Shown here: piece after piece, positions 1-5,628 of the stretch | Numbering within the stretch: position 1 is the first letter of the stretch | Layout of the letters: each line of letters opens with the position of its first letter | DNA from: JBEIUO01 sp964549785 | GTDB taxonomy: Bacteria; Planctomycetota; Phycisphaerae; Phycisphaerales; UBA1924 | NCBI GenBank assembly: GCA_964549785.1 | Contig: CAZJXA010000209.1 | Coordinates: 1-6,061, forward strand | Length of the DNA: 6,061 nt | Reading direction: 5' to 3' | Position numbers and translations under genes: made by a program | The notes under the pieces: generated by a model | What the model was told of the DNA's origin: nothing | Database searches by the model: none | What the model saw: only the letters and a program-made list of their open reading frames with translations

Positions 1-1
1 A

Positions 2-205
2 AATAGTGGTGGGGGTGGTGGGCAGTCCGGCTATGGCGGACACGGTTCGCACTCGGGTGTTCAGCAGATCGGACCGCGCCCGCCGTTCGGTCAACAACAA
101 CAGAATCCGGTTCCCGTGAGCGGGCAGCCGACCGGTTCGGCAAACGGCCAATCCACCACCCAATCCCGTCCGGAATCTCGTCCCGCTCCGCGCCCACCTG
201 TCTTG
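2..205 (+). other. Low-complexity Gly/Gln/Pro-rich leader of Rho
   Basis: In the rho frame this stretch encodes a run of six glycines, then G/S/H/Y-rich residues, a QQQQN patch, and an S/T/P/R-rich segment ending at PRPPVLD. It should be intrinsically disordered. In E. coli Rho the cold-shock RNA-binding domain abuts the ATPase core here, so this is either a long linker after an upstream RNA-binding domain or a replacement for it. Q/N- or Gly-rich disordered segments are known in some Rho proteins (Clostridium, Bacteroides), where prion-like or condensate behaviour has been described. Any similar role here is inference. Confidence 0.8.
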
Positions 206-1216
206 GATGTCGACGGCAACCCGCTTGCCAAACCCGACCCCTTCAAGCCGTTCGAGGAATTGACGTCGGTCGATCCTTCGCCGCGTCTCACGCTCGAATA
301 TCCCGGTTGCCCTCCTTCCTGCCGGCTGATCGACCTGTTCTGCCCGATCGGCCGCGGTCAGCGCGGGCTCATTGTCTCACCGCCCAAGGCCGGCAAGACC
401 ACGCTTTTGAAGGACATCGCTCAGGCGATACTCCGCAATCATGCGGACGTGGAAGTGGTCGTGCTTCTCGTCGATGAACGTCCGGAAGAAGTGACCGACT
501 TTCGCCGCACCTTTTCGAACCCCGAAACCGAGCAGATGGCCCGCGAGATGCTGGCGCGCGGCGAAGCGGCCTTCCGTGAAAACGGCGGTCAAGCGACGGC
601 CGCGGCCGAGGTTCCGCACAAGCCCCGCTGCCGCGTGATCGCATCGAGCAATGACCACACCATCGAGCGGCATATCGACATCTGCCTCCGCACGATCGAC
701 GCGTGCAAACGCATGGTGGAGTGCGGCAAGCACGTCGTCGTGCTCATGGACTCGCTCACCCGCGTCGGTCGCGCCTTCAACAACAGCCGCCGGCACGCGA
801 ACTCGGGCCGCACGATGTCGGGCGGGCTCGACAGCAAAGCCCTTGAAGTGCCCCGCCAGATATTCGGTGCGGCTCGTAACACCGAGGAAGCGGGCAGCCT
901 CACCATCATCGCCAGTTGCCTCGTTGATACCGGCTCCGCGGCCGACCAGATCATCTTCGAGGAGTTCAAGGGTTCCGGCAACATGGAACTCATCCTGGAC
1001 CGCAAGATATCGGAACGTCGCTTGTTCCCGGCGATCAATCTGGCCGAGAGCGGCACCCGCAAGGACGAGAAACTGCTGACCGAGAACGAGGTGAAAACCA
1101 TCACCGCGCTGCGCCGCCGATTGATGTCGATGAAGCCGCCGGACCAGATCGAGCAGCTGCTGGTGGCGCTCAAACGATTCCCGACGAACGGTGCGCTGGT
1201 GGGCGGAGCGGGGTGA
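2..1216 (+). CDS. rho: Transcription termination factor Rho, 5'-truncated by window edge
   Basis: This is the RNA-dependent hexameric ATPase/translocase that ends transcription. The reading frame is open from base 2, so the true start lies upstream; the GTG at 116 is in frame but is not a credible start. After a Gly/Gln/Pro-rich leader, the ATPase core begins at PFEELTSVDP (about 248-277). It continues with RGQRGLIVSP, the Walker A PPKAGKTT (380-403), DERPEEVT (473-496), the Walker B/Q-loop region VVVLMDSLTR, the R-loop MSGGLD, then FGAARN, FKGSGNMEL and the arginine-finger segment DRKISERR. All the core motifs I know are present. Compared with E. coli Rho, about 37 extra residues sit between RPEEVT and the ASSNDHTIERH segment. 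The cold-shock-like primary RNA-binding fold is not seen in the visible part. The gene converges on ftsY. The family call is certain; only the N-terminus is unknown. Confidence 0.97.
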   Translation, partial: NSGGGGGQSGYGGHGSHSGVQQIGPRPPFGQQQQNPVPVSGQPTGSANGQSTTQSRPESRPAPRPPVLDVDGNPLAKPDPFKPFEELTSVDPSPRLTLEYPGCPPSCRLIDLFCPIGRGQRGLIVSPPKAGKTTLLKDIAQAILRNHADVEVVVLLVDERPEEVTDFRRTFSNPETEQMAREMLARGEAAFRENGGQATAAAEVPHKPRCRVIASSNDHTIERHIDICLRTIDACKRMVECGKHVVVLMDSLTRVGRAFNNSRRHANSGRTMSGGLDSKALEVPRQIFGAARNTEEAGSLTIIASCLVDTGSAADQIIFEEFKGSGNMELILDRKISERRLFPAINLAESGTRKDEKLLTENEVKTITALRRRLMSMKPPDQIEQLLVALKRFPTNGALVGGAG

Positions 1217-1217
1217 T

Positions 1218-1259
1218 CTTTGCTTCCTGGACGCCGCGGAAGATACCTTCGGATCAAAG
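1218..1259. terminator. Weak imperfect hairpin between convergent rho and ftsY
   Basis: The two genes converge here with only 37 bp between their stop codons. CTTCC (1223-1227) pairs with GGAAG (1238-1242) around a 10-base loop, and CTTTG (1218-1222) could extend this to CAAAG (1255-1259) across a bulge. There is no run of T on either strand, so this is not a classical intrinsic terminator. It could be a weak bidirectional structure, or termination here may be Rho-dependent. Confidence 0.2.
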
Positions 1260-2186
1260 GCTGAAGAGGGCATCCACGAAGTTCTCGGGGTCGAAGGATT
1301 GGACGTCCTCGGGCGTTTCGCCGATGCCGATGAACTTCACCGGGATGTCGGTGGCGTCTTTGATGGCGATCACTATGCCGCCCTTGGCCGTGCCGTCGAG
1401 TTTAGTGAGGAAGATGCCCGTGACGCCGGTTGATTTCGAGAACTCTTCGGCCTGACGGAGCGCGTTCTGTCCGGCGGTGGCATCGAGCACCAGCAGCACC
1501 TCGTGGGGGGCTCCCTCGATCTGCCGGGCGGCGACGTTGCGAATTTTGGTCAGTTGCCGCATCAAGGGGTCTTGGGTCTGGAGACGGCCGGCGGTGTCGA
1601 GGATGAGGACGTCGACGCCTCTGGACTTGGCGGCGGCGCAGGCGTCGAAAGCAACGGCCGCGGGGTCACCGCCTTGCTGGCCTTTGATCACCTCGACGCC
1701 GAGGCGTTCGGCCCATATTTCGAGTTGGCGGACAGCGCCGGCCCGGAAGGTGTCGCAGGCGGCCAGGAGAACTTTCTTGTCTTGCGAGCGGAAGGTGTGG
1801 CAGAGCTTGGCGATCGACGTGGTCTTCCCGGCGCCGTTGACGCCGGTGACGAGGATAACCGTGGGGCCGGAGGTCGCAGCGCGGAGCGTTCGATCGGCGG
1901 CGGGCCACATGGACTTAAGCTCGCGTTTCAGGAACTCGACGACGTCGTCGCCGGTCGTGAGCGTGCCTTCGAGAAACTCCTTGCGCACACCGTCGATGAG
2001 GCGGGCCGTGGTCTTGACGCCGACGTCCGCATCGATCAGACTGCGCTCGAGTTCGACGATCAACGCTTCATCGAGTTTGCGGCCCGCCAGGAGGTTGCGG
2101 ATGCTCTTGACGCCGGTGACGAACGTCTCGCGGGTTTTCTCCAAACCCTGCTTTAGTTTGCCCACGATTGAACTGAAGAATCCCAT
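1254..2186 (-). CDS. ftsY: Signal recognition particle receptor FtsY
   Basis: FtsY is the SRP-GTPase receptor that docks ribosome-nascent chain-SRP complexes at the inner membrane; it pairs with Ffh and hydrolyses GTP reciprocally. The 310-residue protein starts with the amphipathic MGFFSSIVGKLK helix, followed by the N-domain bundle (about 10-95). The NG GTPase motifs follow: GVNGAGKTT (115-123), DTFRAGA (145-151), DTAGR (197-201), TKLDGTAKGG (from 261) and GIGE (287-290). The long acidic A-domain of E. coli FtsY is absent, as in many bacteria. An ATG at 2195 would add three residues, but the AGGA at 2198-2201 is only 2 bases from it and 11 bases from the ATG at 2186, and family members typically begin MxFF, so 2186 is preferred. 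The gene lies downstream of nusB on the same strand after a repeat-bearing spacer. Confidence 0.97.
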   Translation of the reverse strand: MGFFSSIVGKLKQGLEKTRETFVTGVKSIRNLLAGRKLDEALIVELERSLIDADVGVKTTARLIDGVRKEFLEGTLTTGDDVVEFLKRELKSMWPAADRTLRAATSGPTVILVTGVNGAGKTTSIAKLCHTFRSQDKKVLLAACDTFRAGAVRQLEIWAERLGVEVIKGQQGGDPAAVAFDACAAAKSRGVDVLILDTAGRLQTQDPLMRQLTKIRNVAARQIEGAPHEVLLVLDATAGQNALRQAEEFSKSTGVTGIFLTKLDGTAKGGIVIAIKDATDIPVKFIGIGETPEDVQSFDPENFVDALFSL

Positions 2187-2230
2187 GAGCGGCATGATCC
2201 TGGGTTGCGGTCCCCTGGCAAGACATTCAC

Positions 2231-2258
2231 CACAGAGTTCACAGAGAACACAGAGAAA
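2231..2258. repeat. CACAGAG short tandem repeat in nusB-ftsY spacer
   Basis: Three consecutive units read CACAGAGTT, CACAGAGAA and CACAGAGAAA (period 9 bp), preceded by TTCAC. I recognise the pattern as resembling dispersed CAC(A/G)GAG-type intergenic repeats found in many copies in some planctomycete, verrucomicrobial and deltaproteobacterial genomes. There they are often mis-annotated as small ORFs encoding TEFTENTEK-like peptides, and exactly that peptide appears here on the + strand. Function is unknown. The tandem structure is certain; membership of a dispersed family cannot be tested from one copy. Confidence 0.7.
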
Positions 2259-2301
2259 GACAGCGAGGCGTCGGAGAGCAAGGAGGAAACGGGAAGGGGT
2301 G

Positions 2302-2316
2302 TGTTTGACGCAAACA
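2302..2316. other. Short perfect inverted repeat in nusB-ftsY spacer
   Basis: TGTTTG (2302-2307) and CAAACA (2311-2316) form a perfect 6-bp stem with a 3-base loop, about 50 bp past the nusB stop. There is no T-tract after it in the minus direction, so it is a poor intrinsic terminator. It may be a weak processing or pause hairpin, or chance. Confidence 0.25.
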
Positions 2317-2365
2317 GGCGGGAGTGGTGGCTCCGTCGGGCTTTCGGTGATTCAACGGCACGGGC

Positions 2366-2845
2366 TCATTGCTCGGTAGCGCTGGAGGGGTTCGAAACTT
2401 GCGGAACGGCCGGTTCGGCGCCGGGGCTTTGAGGCGCCGGGGCGACGGTTTTCGCGATGTTGTCGAGCACGCCGTTGATGAAACCGGGAGAGCGGTCGGT
2501 GCTGAACTCCTTGGCGAGTTCGACCGCCTCGTTGATGACGATCGCAGCGCGTTCCTTAGACACCGCGAGTTCAAAGTATGCAAGGCGGAGGATGGCGCGA
2601 TCGACCGCGGGTTGACGATGGGCGGGCCAGGTGGGGGCGAGCTTGAGCAGGGCGGCATCGGCCGCCTTGCGGTGGGAAAATGCCTTGCCCGCGAGATCGA
2701 AGGCCTTTCGACGTTCCGCGGGGGTGAAGCCTTCCGCGCCCTCAAGTGATTTCTCGACCAGGTCGGCGTCGGTCTCGCCGCGGGCGTCGAGTTGATAGAG
2801 CGTTTGGAACGCAAGGCGTCGGATCTCACGGGGAGTGGCTTTCAT
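2366..2845 (-). CDS. nusB: Transcription antitermination factor NusB
   Basis: NusB is a small all-helical RNA-binding protein that, with NusE (ribosomal protein S10), binds boxA RNA and assembles the antitermination complex on rRNA operons. It is 159 residues long. The N-terminal helix REIRRLAFQTLYQLD (7-21), the central PAVDRAILRLAYFEL (79-93) and the C-terminal VINEAVELAKEF..DRSPGFINGVLD (103-128) are the standard NusB signature blocks. The last 25 residues or so form a Pro/Ala/Ser-rich tail absent from the compact family core of about 130-140 residues. The ATG overlaps the ribH stop in an ATGA, with GGGGA at 2852-2856 six bases upstream, so translation is probably coupled to ribH. The ribH-nusB order is common in bacteria. 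Confidence 0.96.
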   Translation of the reverse strand: MKATPREIRRLAFQTLYQLDARGETDADLVEKSLEGAEGFTPAERRKAFDLAGKAFSHRKAADAALLKLAPTWPAHRQPAVDRAILRLAYFELAVSKERAAIVINEAVELAKEFSTDRSPGFINGVLDNIAKTVAPAPQSPGAEPAVPQVSNPSSATEQ

Positions 2846-3468
2846 TCGGCGTCCCCGTCGCCCGAACGACGCGTCGGACCGCCGCCCCGGCGCTTGCGGC
2901 CACCACCATCGCCATCGGGGCGGTCGCCGGAGCCCTTATCAGGGGATTTTTTTTCGAGTGAGAAGGACTTGCCATCGATGGCGGCGCTGAGGCCGAAGAG
3001 AGTCTGGAATGCGGCGTGCATGGCTTCTTCGCCCTTGTTTCCGTGAGCGCCGCCGGCCCGGGCCTCTGCCTGGGCCATGGAATCGACGGTCAGTATCCCG
3101 AGGGTGACCACAACGCCGGTGTTGATGCCGATCTGGAGGAGCGCGGGCGTGACCGCGTCGGCGAGGACACGATCATGGATGGTTTCGCCCTGGATGATGC
3201 AGCCGAGGGCGACGATTCCGATGACGTTGGCGTTAGTCGCGGCGGCTTCGCACAGGACGGGGATCTCGAACGCGCCGGGGGCCTCGATCACCACGGGCTC
3301 GAAACCGGGCAGATATTCGTGGTACGCGCGCCGGGCTCCTTCGAGCAGTTTGCCGGTGATGGACCAGTTGTACCGGCTCACGATGATCACGATGAGCGGG
3401 GGGGCGTCGTCTTTAGCGCCCTTGACCCGCCTGCGGACGGCGTGGCGGTTGATGTTGCGTTTTCCCAT
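2842..3468 (-). CDS. ribH: 6,7-dimethyl-8-ribityllumazine synthase with basic C-terminal tail
   Basis: RibH condenses 5-amino-6-ribitylaminouracil with 3,4-dihydroxy-2-butanone 4-phosphate, the penultimate step of riboflavin synthesis; the family forms pentamers or 60-mer shells. Of 208 residues, about 22-165 are the conserved core: VSRYNWSITGKLLEGA (30-45), APGAFEIP (63-70), ALGCIIQGETIHDRV (87-101, with His98 the expected catalytic histidine), GILTVDS (124-130), and RAGGAHGNKG (137-146, containing the phosphate-site Arg and Lys). Residues from about 166 form a 40-odd-residue Lys/Arg/Gly/Asp-rich tail that usual family members of about 155 residues lack. The frame stays open far upstream of 3468, but that part is the Arg/His-rich shadow of mlaE. 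The ATG at 3468 has no clear ribosome-binding site. It follows mlaE by 44 bp and overlaps nusB by 4 bp. Confidence 0.95.
   Translation of the reverse strand: MGKRNINRHAVRRRVKGAKDDAPPLIVIIVSRYNWSITGKLLEGARRAYHEYLPGFEPVVIEAPGAFEIPVLCEAAATNANVIGIVALGCIIQGETIHDRVLADAVTPALLQIGINTGVVVTLGILTVDSMAQAEARAGGAHGNKGEEAMHAAFQTLFGLSAAIDGKSFSLEKKSPDKGSGDRPDGDGGGRKRRGGGPTRRSGDGDAE
2947..2954 (-). other. A8 tract in ribH, in -1 slippery register
   Basis: On the coding strand the codons are GAA AAA AAA TCC, which gives an A_AAA_AAA heptamer in the zero frame. Slipping by -1, or transcribing one extra A, gives ATC CCC TGA, a stop at 2939-2941. That would end the protein at 176 residues, just after the conserved core and without the basic tail. 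The slippery register and the stop are seen directly. That slippage actually happens is inference; no stimulatory stem-loop or internal Shine-Dalgarno has been shown. Confidence 0.35.
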
Positions 3469-3512
3469 AGGGTCGTGATGGTAGGGGCGGCGGGGCGGAA
3501 CGCCGGAAGCCG

Positions 3513-4379
3513 CTACACCAACTTGAGAGCGTAGAAGATGGCGGTGAAGGCGAGGTCGGCGATGACGATGGCGACGACGCTGTGGACCACGGTGAGGGTG
3601 GTGGCGCGACCGACCCCCGCCGCGCCACCGGTGACGCTGAGCCCCTGGTGGCAGGCGATGAGGCCGATCAACATACCGAACACAACGGCCTTGCAGATGC
3701 CGGCGCCGAAATCGATCATTTTGGCTTGGGCCAGAGTGTTGTCGAGGTAGGTGGTGTAGGGGATATCGAGAACGAGCACGGAGAGACCCAGCGCGGCGGC
3801 GATGGCGACGACGTCGGCGATCACGGCGAGGATGGTCATAGCGAGGACGGAGGCGAGAAACCGGGGAACGACAAGGAAGCGGACGGGGTCGAGGGCGTGG
3901 GCTTCGAGGGCTTCGATCTCCTCCCCCACGACCATGGTGCCGATCTCGGCGGCGATGGAAGCGCCGGCGAAACCGGTGAGGACGATGGCGCCGATGAGCG
4001 GCCCCAACTCGCGCAAGACCGCCACGCCGATGATGTTGGCGACGAGGGCCTTTTGGCCGAACTGATCGAGCGGTGGCGCGAGCGAGAAAGCGAGAATGAG
4101 GCCGACGCACCCGGAAACCAGGGAGACAATGAAGACCGAGCGGACGCCCACGCGGAGTAGCTGAGCGACAATGGCGGGGCGGCCGATGCGGATTTTTTTG
4201 GTGACCGCCGCGCGGGCGATCCAGCCGAACGAATCAAGACATAGCCAGACGACGCGTCCGATCTGGTCGAGTTTGTCGAGGAACACGCGGCCGACGAGCG
4301 CGAAGGGGCGGAGCGGTGCCGGCAGCCCGCGCGGGGCTTCATTTTTGACGGCGTCGCTCGCATCGGGGACATTGCTCAT
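3513..4379 (-). CDS. mlaE: MlaE-family lipid ABC transporter permease
   Basis: This is the inner-membrane permease of the Mla/Mce/TGD type, which pairs with an MlaF ATPase and MCE-domain MlaD to move phospholipid between membranes. It is 288 residues long: a soluble N-terminus (1-25), an amphipathic interface helix (about 25-65), then hydrophobic segments around 78-100, 111-140, 168-205, 229-244 and 262-285. Family hallmarks are VLRELGPLIGAIVLTG (121-136), AAEIGTMVVGEEIEALE (143-159), LDPVRFLVVPRF (163-174), and GVGRATTLTVVHS (255-267) before the last helix. GGAG at 4385-4388 is 5 bases before the ATG. It lies 37 bp after the STAS gene and 44 bp before ribH. No ATPase or MCE gene is in the window, so partners must be encoded elsewhere. 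The symbol is given by family; orthology to E. coli MlaE in function is not proven. Confidence 0.92.
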   Translation of the reverse strand: MSNVPDASDAVKNEAPRGLPAPLRPFALVGRVFLDKLDQIGRVVWLCLDSFGWIARAAVTKKIRIGRPAIVAQLLRVGVRSVFIVSLVSGCVGLILAFSLAPPLDQFGQKALVANIIGVAVLRELGPLIGAIVLTGFAGASIAAEIGTMVVGEEIEALEAHALDPVRFLVVPRFLASVLAMTILAVIADVVAIAAALGLSVLVLDIPYTTYLDNTLAQAKMIDFGAGICKAVVFGMLIGLIACHQGLSVTGGAAGVGRATTLTVVHSVVAIVIADLAFTAIFYALKLV

Positions 4380-4416
4380 AGTCGCTCCAAGCTTCGTGCG
4401 CCGCGAACGGCCCGGG

Positions 4417-4764
4417 TCACGCCCGGAGAGCTTCCTCGCGATCGGCCACGATCTTAAAGACGGTGTGCAAGCGGGCGATCTCGAAGATCGCGAGCACTCG
4501 CTCGTTCATCCCGCACAGGACGAGCGGGATGGAAAGTTTCTTCGAGAGTTGCAGTGCCTCGACAAGGGTTGCTACCCCGGGGGTGCTCATGTACGACACA
4601 CCGGCGAGGTCGGTGACCATCCGACGTGGTTTCTGATCGAATCCCTGACGAAGAAAGATCCGGAAGGCGGGGGCTTCGTGGTATCCGATCTCGCCCTCGG
4701 GCGCGACCACCACGACTCCGTCGCTGGATGAGACGGACACTTTAATGGGCATGCGATCAGCCAT
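4417..4764 (-). CDS. STAS-domain protein (anti-sigma factor antagonist or MlaB-like)
   Basis: This is a single STAS domain of 115 residues, similar to SpoIIAA/RsbV. Strands VSVSSSDGVVVVAPEGEI (9-26), the helix after YHEAPAFRIFLRQG, strand RRMVTDLAGVSY (47-58), then the phospho-site loop MSTPGVATLVEAL (59-71) leading into the main helix, and IPLVLCGM / FKIVAD at the end. Ser60-Thr61 occupy the loop where the usual antagonist motif is DS(S/T)G. The Asp is lost and a Pro replaces the second Ser, leaving Thr61 as the plausible phosphoacceptor. It overlaps the upstream kinase gene by 8 bp; GGAGGG at 4776-4781 lies 11 bases from the ATG. The next gene is an MlaE permease, so it could serve the kinase in partner switching, act as an MlaB-like subunit, or both. 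The STAS assignment is strong; the target is unknown. Confidence 0.9.
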   Translation of the reverse strand: MADRMPIKVSVSSSDGVVVVAPEGEIGYHEAPAFRIFLRQGFDQKPRRMVTDLAGVSYMSTPGVATLVEALQLSKKLSIPLVLCGMNERVLAIFEIARLHTVFKIVADREEALRA

Positions 4765-5290
4765 TCTGCTTCAATCCCTCCGACGTTCCGCACGTCCCCG
4801 CGCTGCAACCCGGTCCGCACGCCGATCCGGGGGCGGCGTCGTTGGGCAGCCGTTTCACCATGCTCAATCGCATGCCCAAGTCACCATGACTTCCAACGTC
4901 GTGGCGTTTTTCGTAGAGTACCTCGTCCATGACTTCCCGGATGATGTGTACGCCCAGGCCGCCCGGCCGGATGTCGTCGAGGGAACGGCCGCGGATCGAC
5001 GCCGGGTCGACCTGACGGCCCTCGTCCTGGATAACCACCCGGAGACCTTCCACGCCCTCGCCGGTCGCGGCGAGGGGTGTGACAGCGACCCATATCCGAC
5101 CGTCCGGGTCTTTGTCGTATCCGTGGCGGATCACATTGATCAGCGCCTCATCGACGGCGAGGGCGATCTGGCAGGCCTGCGAATCCGGAAACCCGACGCG
5201 TTTAGCGATCTGATTGATCATCTCGCGGGCCCCGCACAAATAGGCGGGGTTGGCGACCATTTCGAGCAGCAGGTCCGGCTTGTCGCTCAT
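4757..5290 (-). CDS. Anti-sigma-type serine/threonine kinase, HATPase fold (RsbW/SpoIIAB-like)
   Basis: This is a GHKL-fold protein kinase of the kind that sequesters a sigma factor or other target and phosphorylates a STAS antagonist. The 177-residue form has the N-box AVDEALINVIRHGY (Glu48, Asn52), the G1 box VIQDEG (86-91), and the G2 loop RPGGLGVHIIREV (108-120), followed by the final strand LGMRLSMVKRL. The start at 5290 (MSDKPDLL) is chosen over an in-frame ATG at 5362 because it overlaps the upstream lipoprotein stop as ATGA and begins just before the conserved fold. After the domain comes a tail of about 25 residues with three cysteines (CGPGCSAGTCG, Cys158/162/167). It overlaps the STAS gene, its expected substrate. 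No sigma factor lies in the window. Kinase fold call strong; physiological target unknown. Confidence 0.9.
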   Translation of the reverse strand: MSDKPDLLLEMVANPAYLCGAREMINQIAKRVGFPDSQACQIALAVDEALINVIRHGYDKDPDGRIWVAVTPLAATGEGVEGLRVVIQDEGRQVDPASIRGRSLDDIRPGGLGVHIIREVMDEVLYEKRHDVGSHGDLGMRLSMVKRLPNDAAPGSACGPGCSAGTCGTSEGLKQNG

Positions 5291-5628
5291 CCGCCCGAAT
5301 CCCTTTCCGCGGCGAACGACCGCCACCGTGATACCGCCTCGCGCCGCTCGGACTCGTTCCACCCGTAATCGTATCCGAAGGTTTCTCCGGTCAGCCGCTC
5401 GAGCGTCTGGATCGCGAGGAAGCGTGTGGAGGGCTCCTCGCTATCGAGCATCCGGACAAGGTTGGGGATGGAGGCGTCATCGGCCGCAGCTGCGGCATCC
5501 ACGATCGCCGCGTTGCGAGAGGCGGGGTTGTCGGAGTAAAAACTGGGGATGGTGCCCGGCCCGCACGCCACGAGCGGAGCACATACACCGAGTGCGAAGA
5601 TCGGGGAAACACCTCTCACATTGTCCAT
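5287..5628 (-). CDS. Small HEAT-like lipoprotein
   Basis: This is a predicted lipoprotein of 113 residues. Residues 1-21 are a signal peptide with a hydrophobic core (PIFALGVCAPL) ending in the lipobox LVA-C, with Cys22 the predicted lipidated residue. The mature part has an Asn/Asp/Ala-rich linker and then a HEAT-like helical pair: IPNLVRMLDSEEPSTRFLAIQ (54-74) and TLERLTGETFGYDYGW (75-90), ending ESERREAVSRWRSF. I recognise the LTGETFGYD...RRWR pattern from small proteins of planctomycete genomes with no established function. The frame stays open upstream to 5994, but that part is antisense to guaA and lacks coding character, so the ATG at 5628 just before the signal peptide is chosen; its ribosome-binding site is weak. 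The stop overlaps the kinase start by 4 bp, so it heads the apparent operon. It may be an envelope sensor or scaffold for the kinase, which is inference. Confidence 0.8.
   Translation of the reverse strand: MDNVRGVSPIFALGVCAPLVACGPGTIPSFYSDNPASRNAAIVDAAAAADDASIPNLVRMLDSEEPSTRFLAIQTLERLTGETFGYDYGWNESERREAVSRWRSFAAERDSGG

Noticed and set aside
116..118. GTG as the start codon of rho
   Set aside because: The frame is open to the window edge with coherent low-complexity coding sequence, and starting here would give a Rho without any RNA-binding domain.
377..1273. Minus-strand ORF of 298 codons opposite rho
   Set aside because: It is antisense to conserved Rho motifs and shows no family resemblance of its own.
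1503..2156. Plus-strand ORF of 217 codons opposite ftsY
   Set aside because: It is a GC-rich antisense shadow; the minus strand carries all SRP-GTPase motifs.
2205..2432. Small plus-strand ORF containing TTEFTENTEK
   Set aside because: This peptide is simply the translation of the CACAGAG repeat and then runs antisense into nusB, so it is a typical spurious call.
3469..4110. Long upstream extension of the ribH frame on the minus strand
   Set aside because: It encodes an implausible Arg/His/Pro-rich sequence and is the out-of-frame shadow of mlaE, whose own frame shows clear family motifs. The lumazine synthase core starts only after 3468.
4193..4199. A7 run in mlaE as a second frameshift site
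   Set aside because: The codons are ACC AAA AAA ATC, so the zero-frame heptamer starts with C and does not fit the X_XXY_YYZ pattern. No early stop gives a meaningful product.
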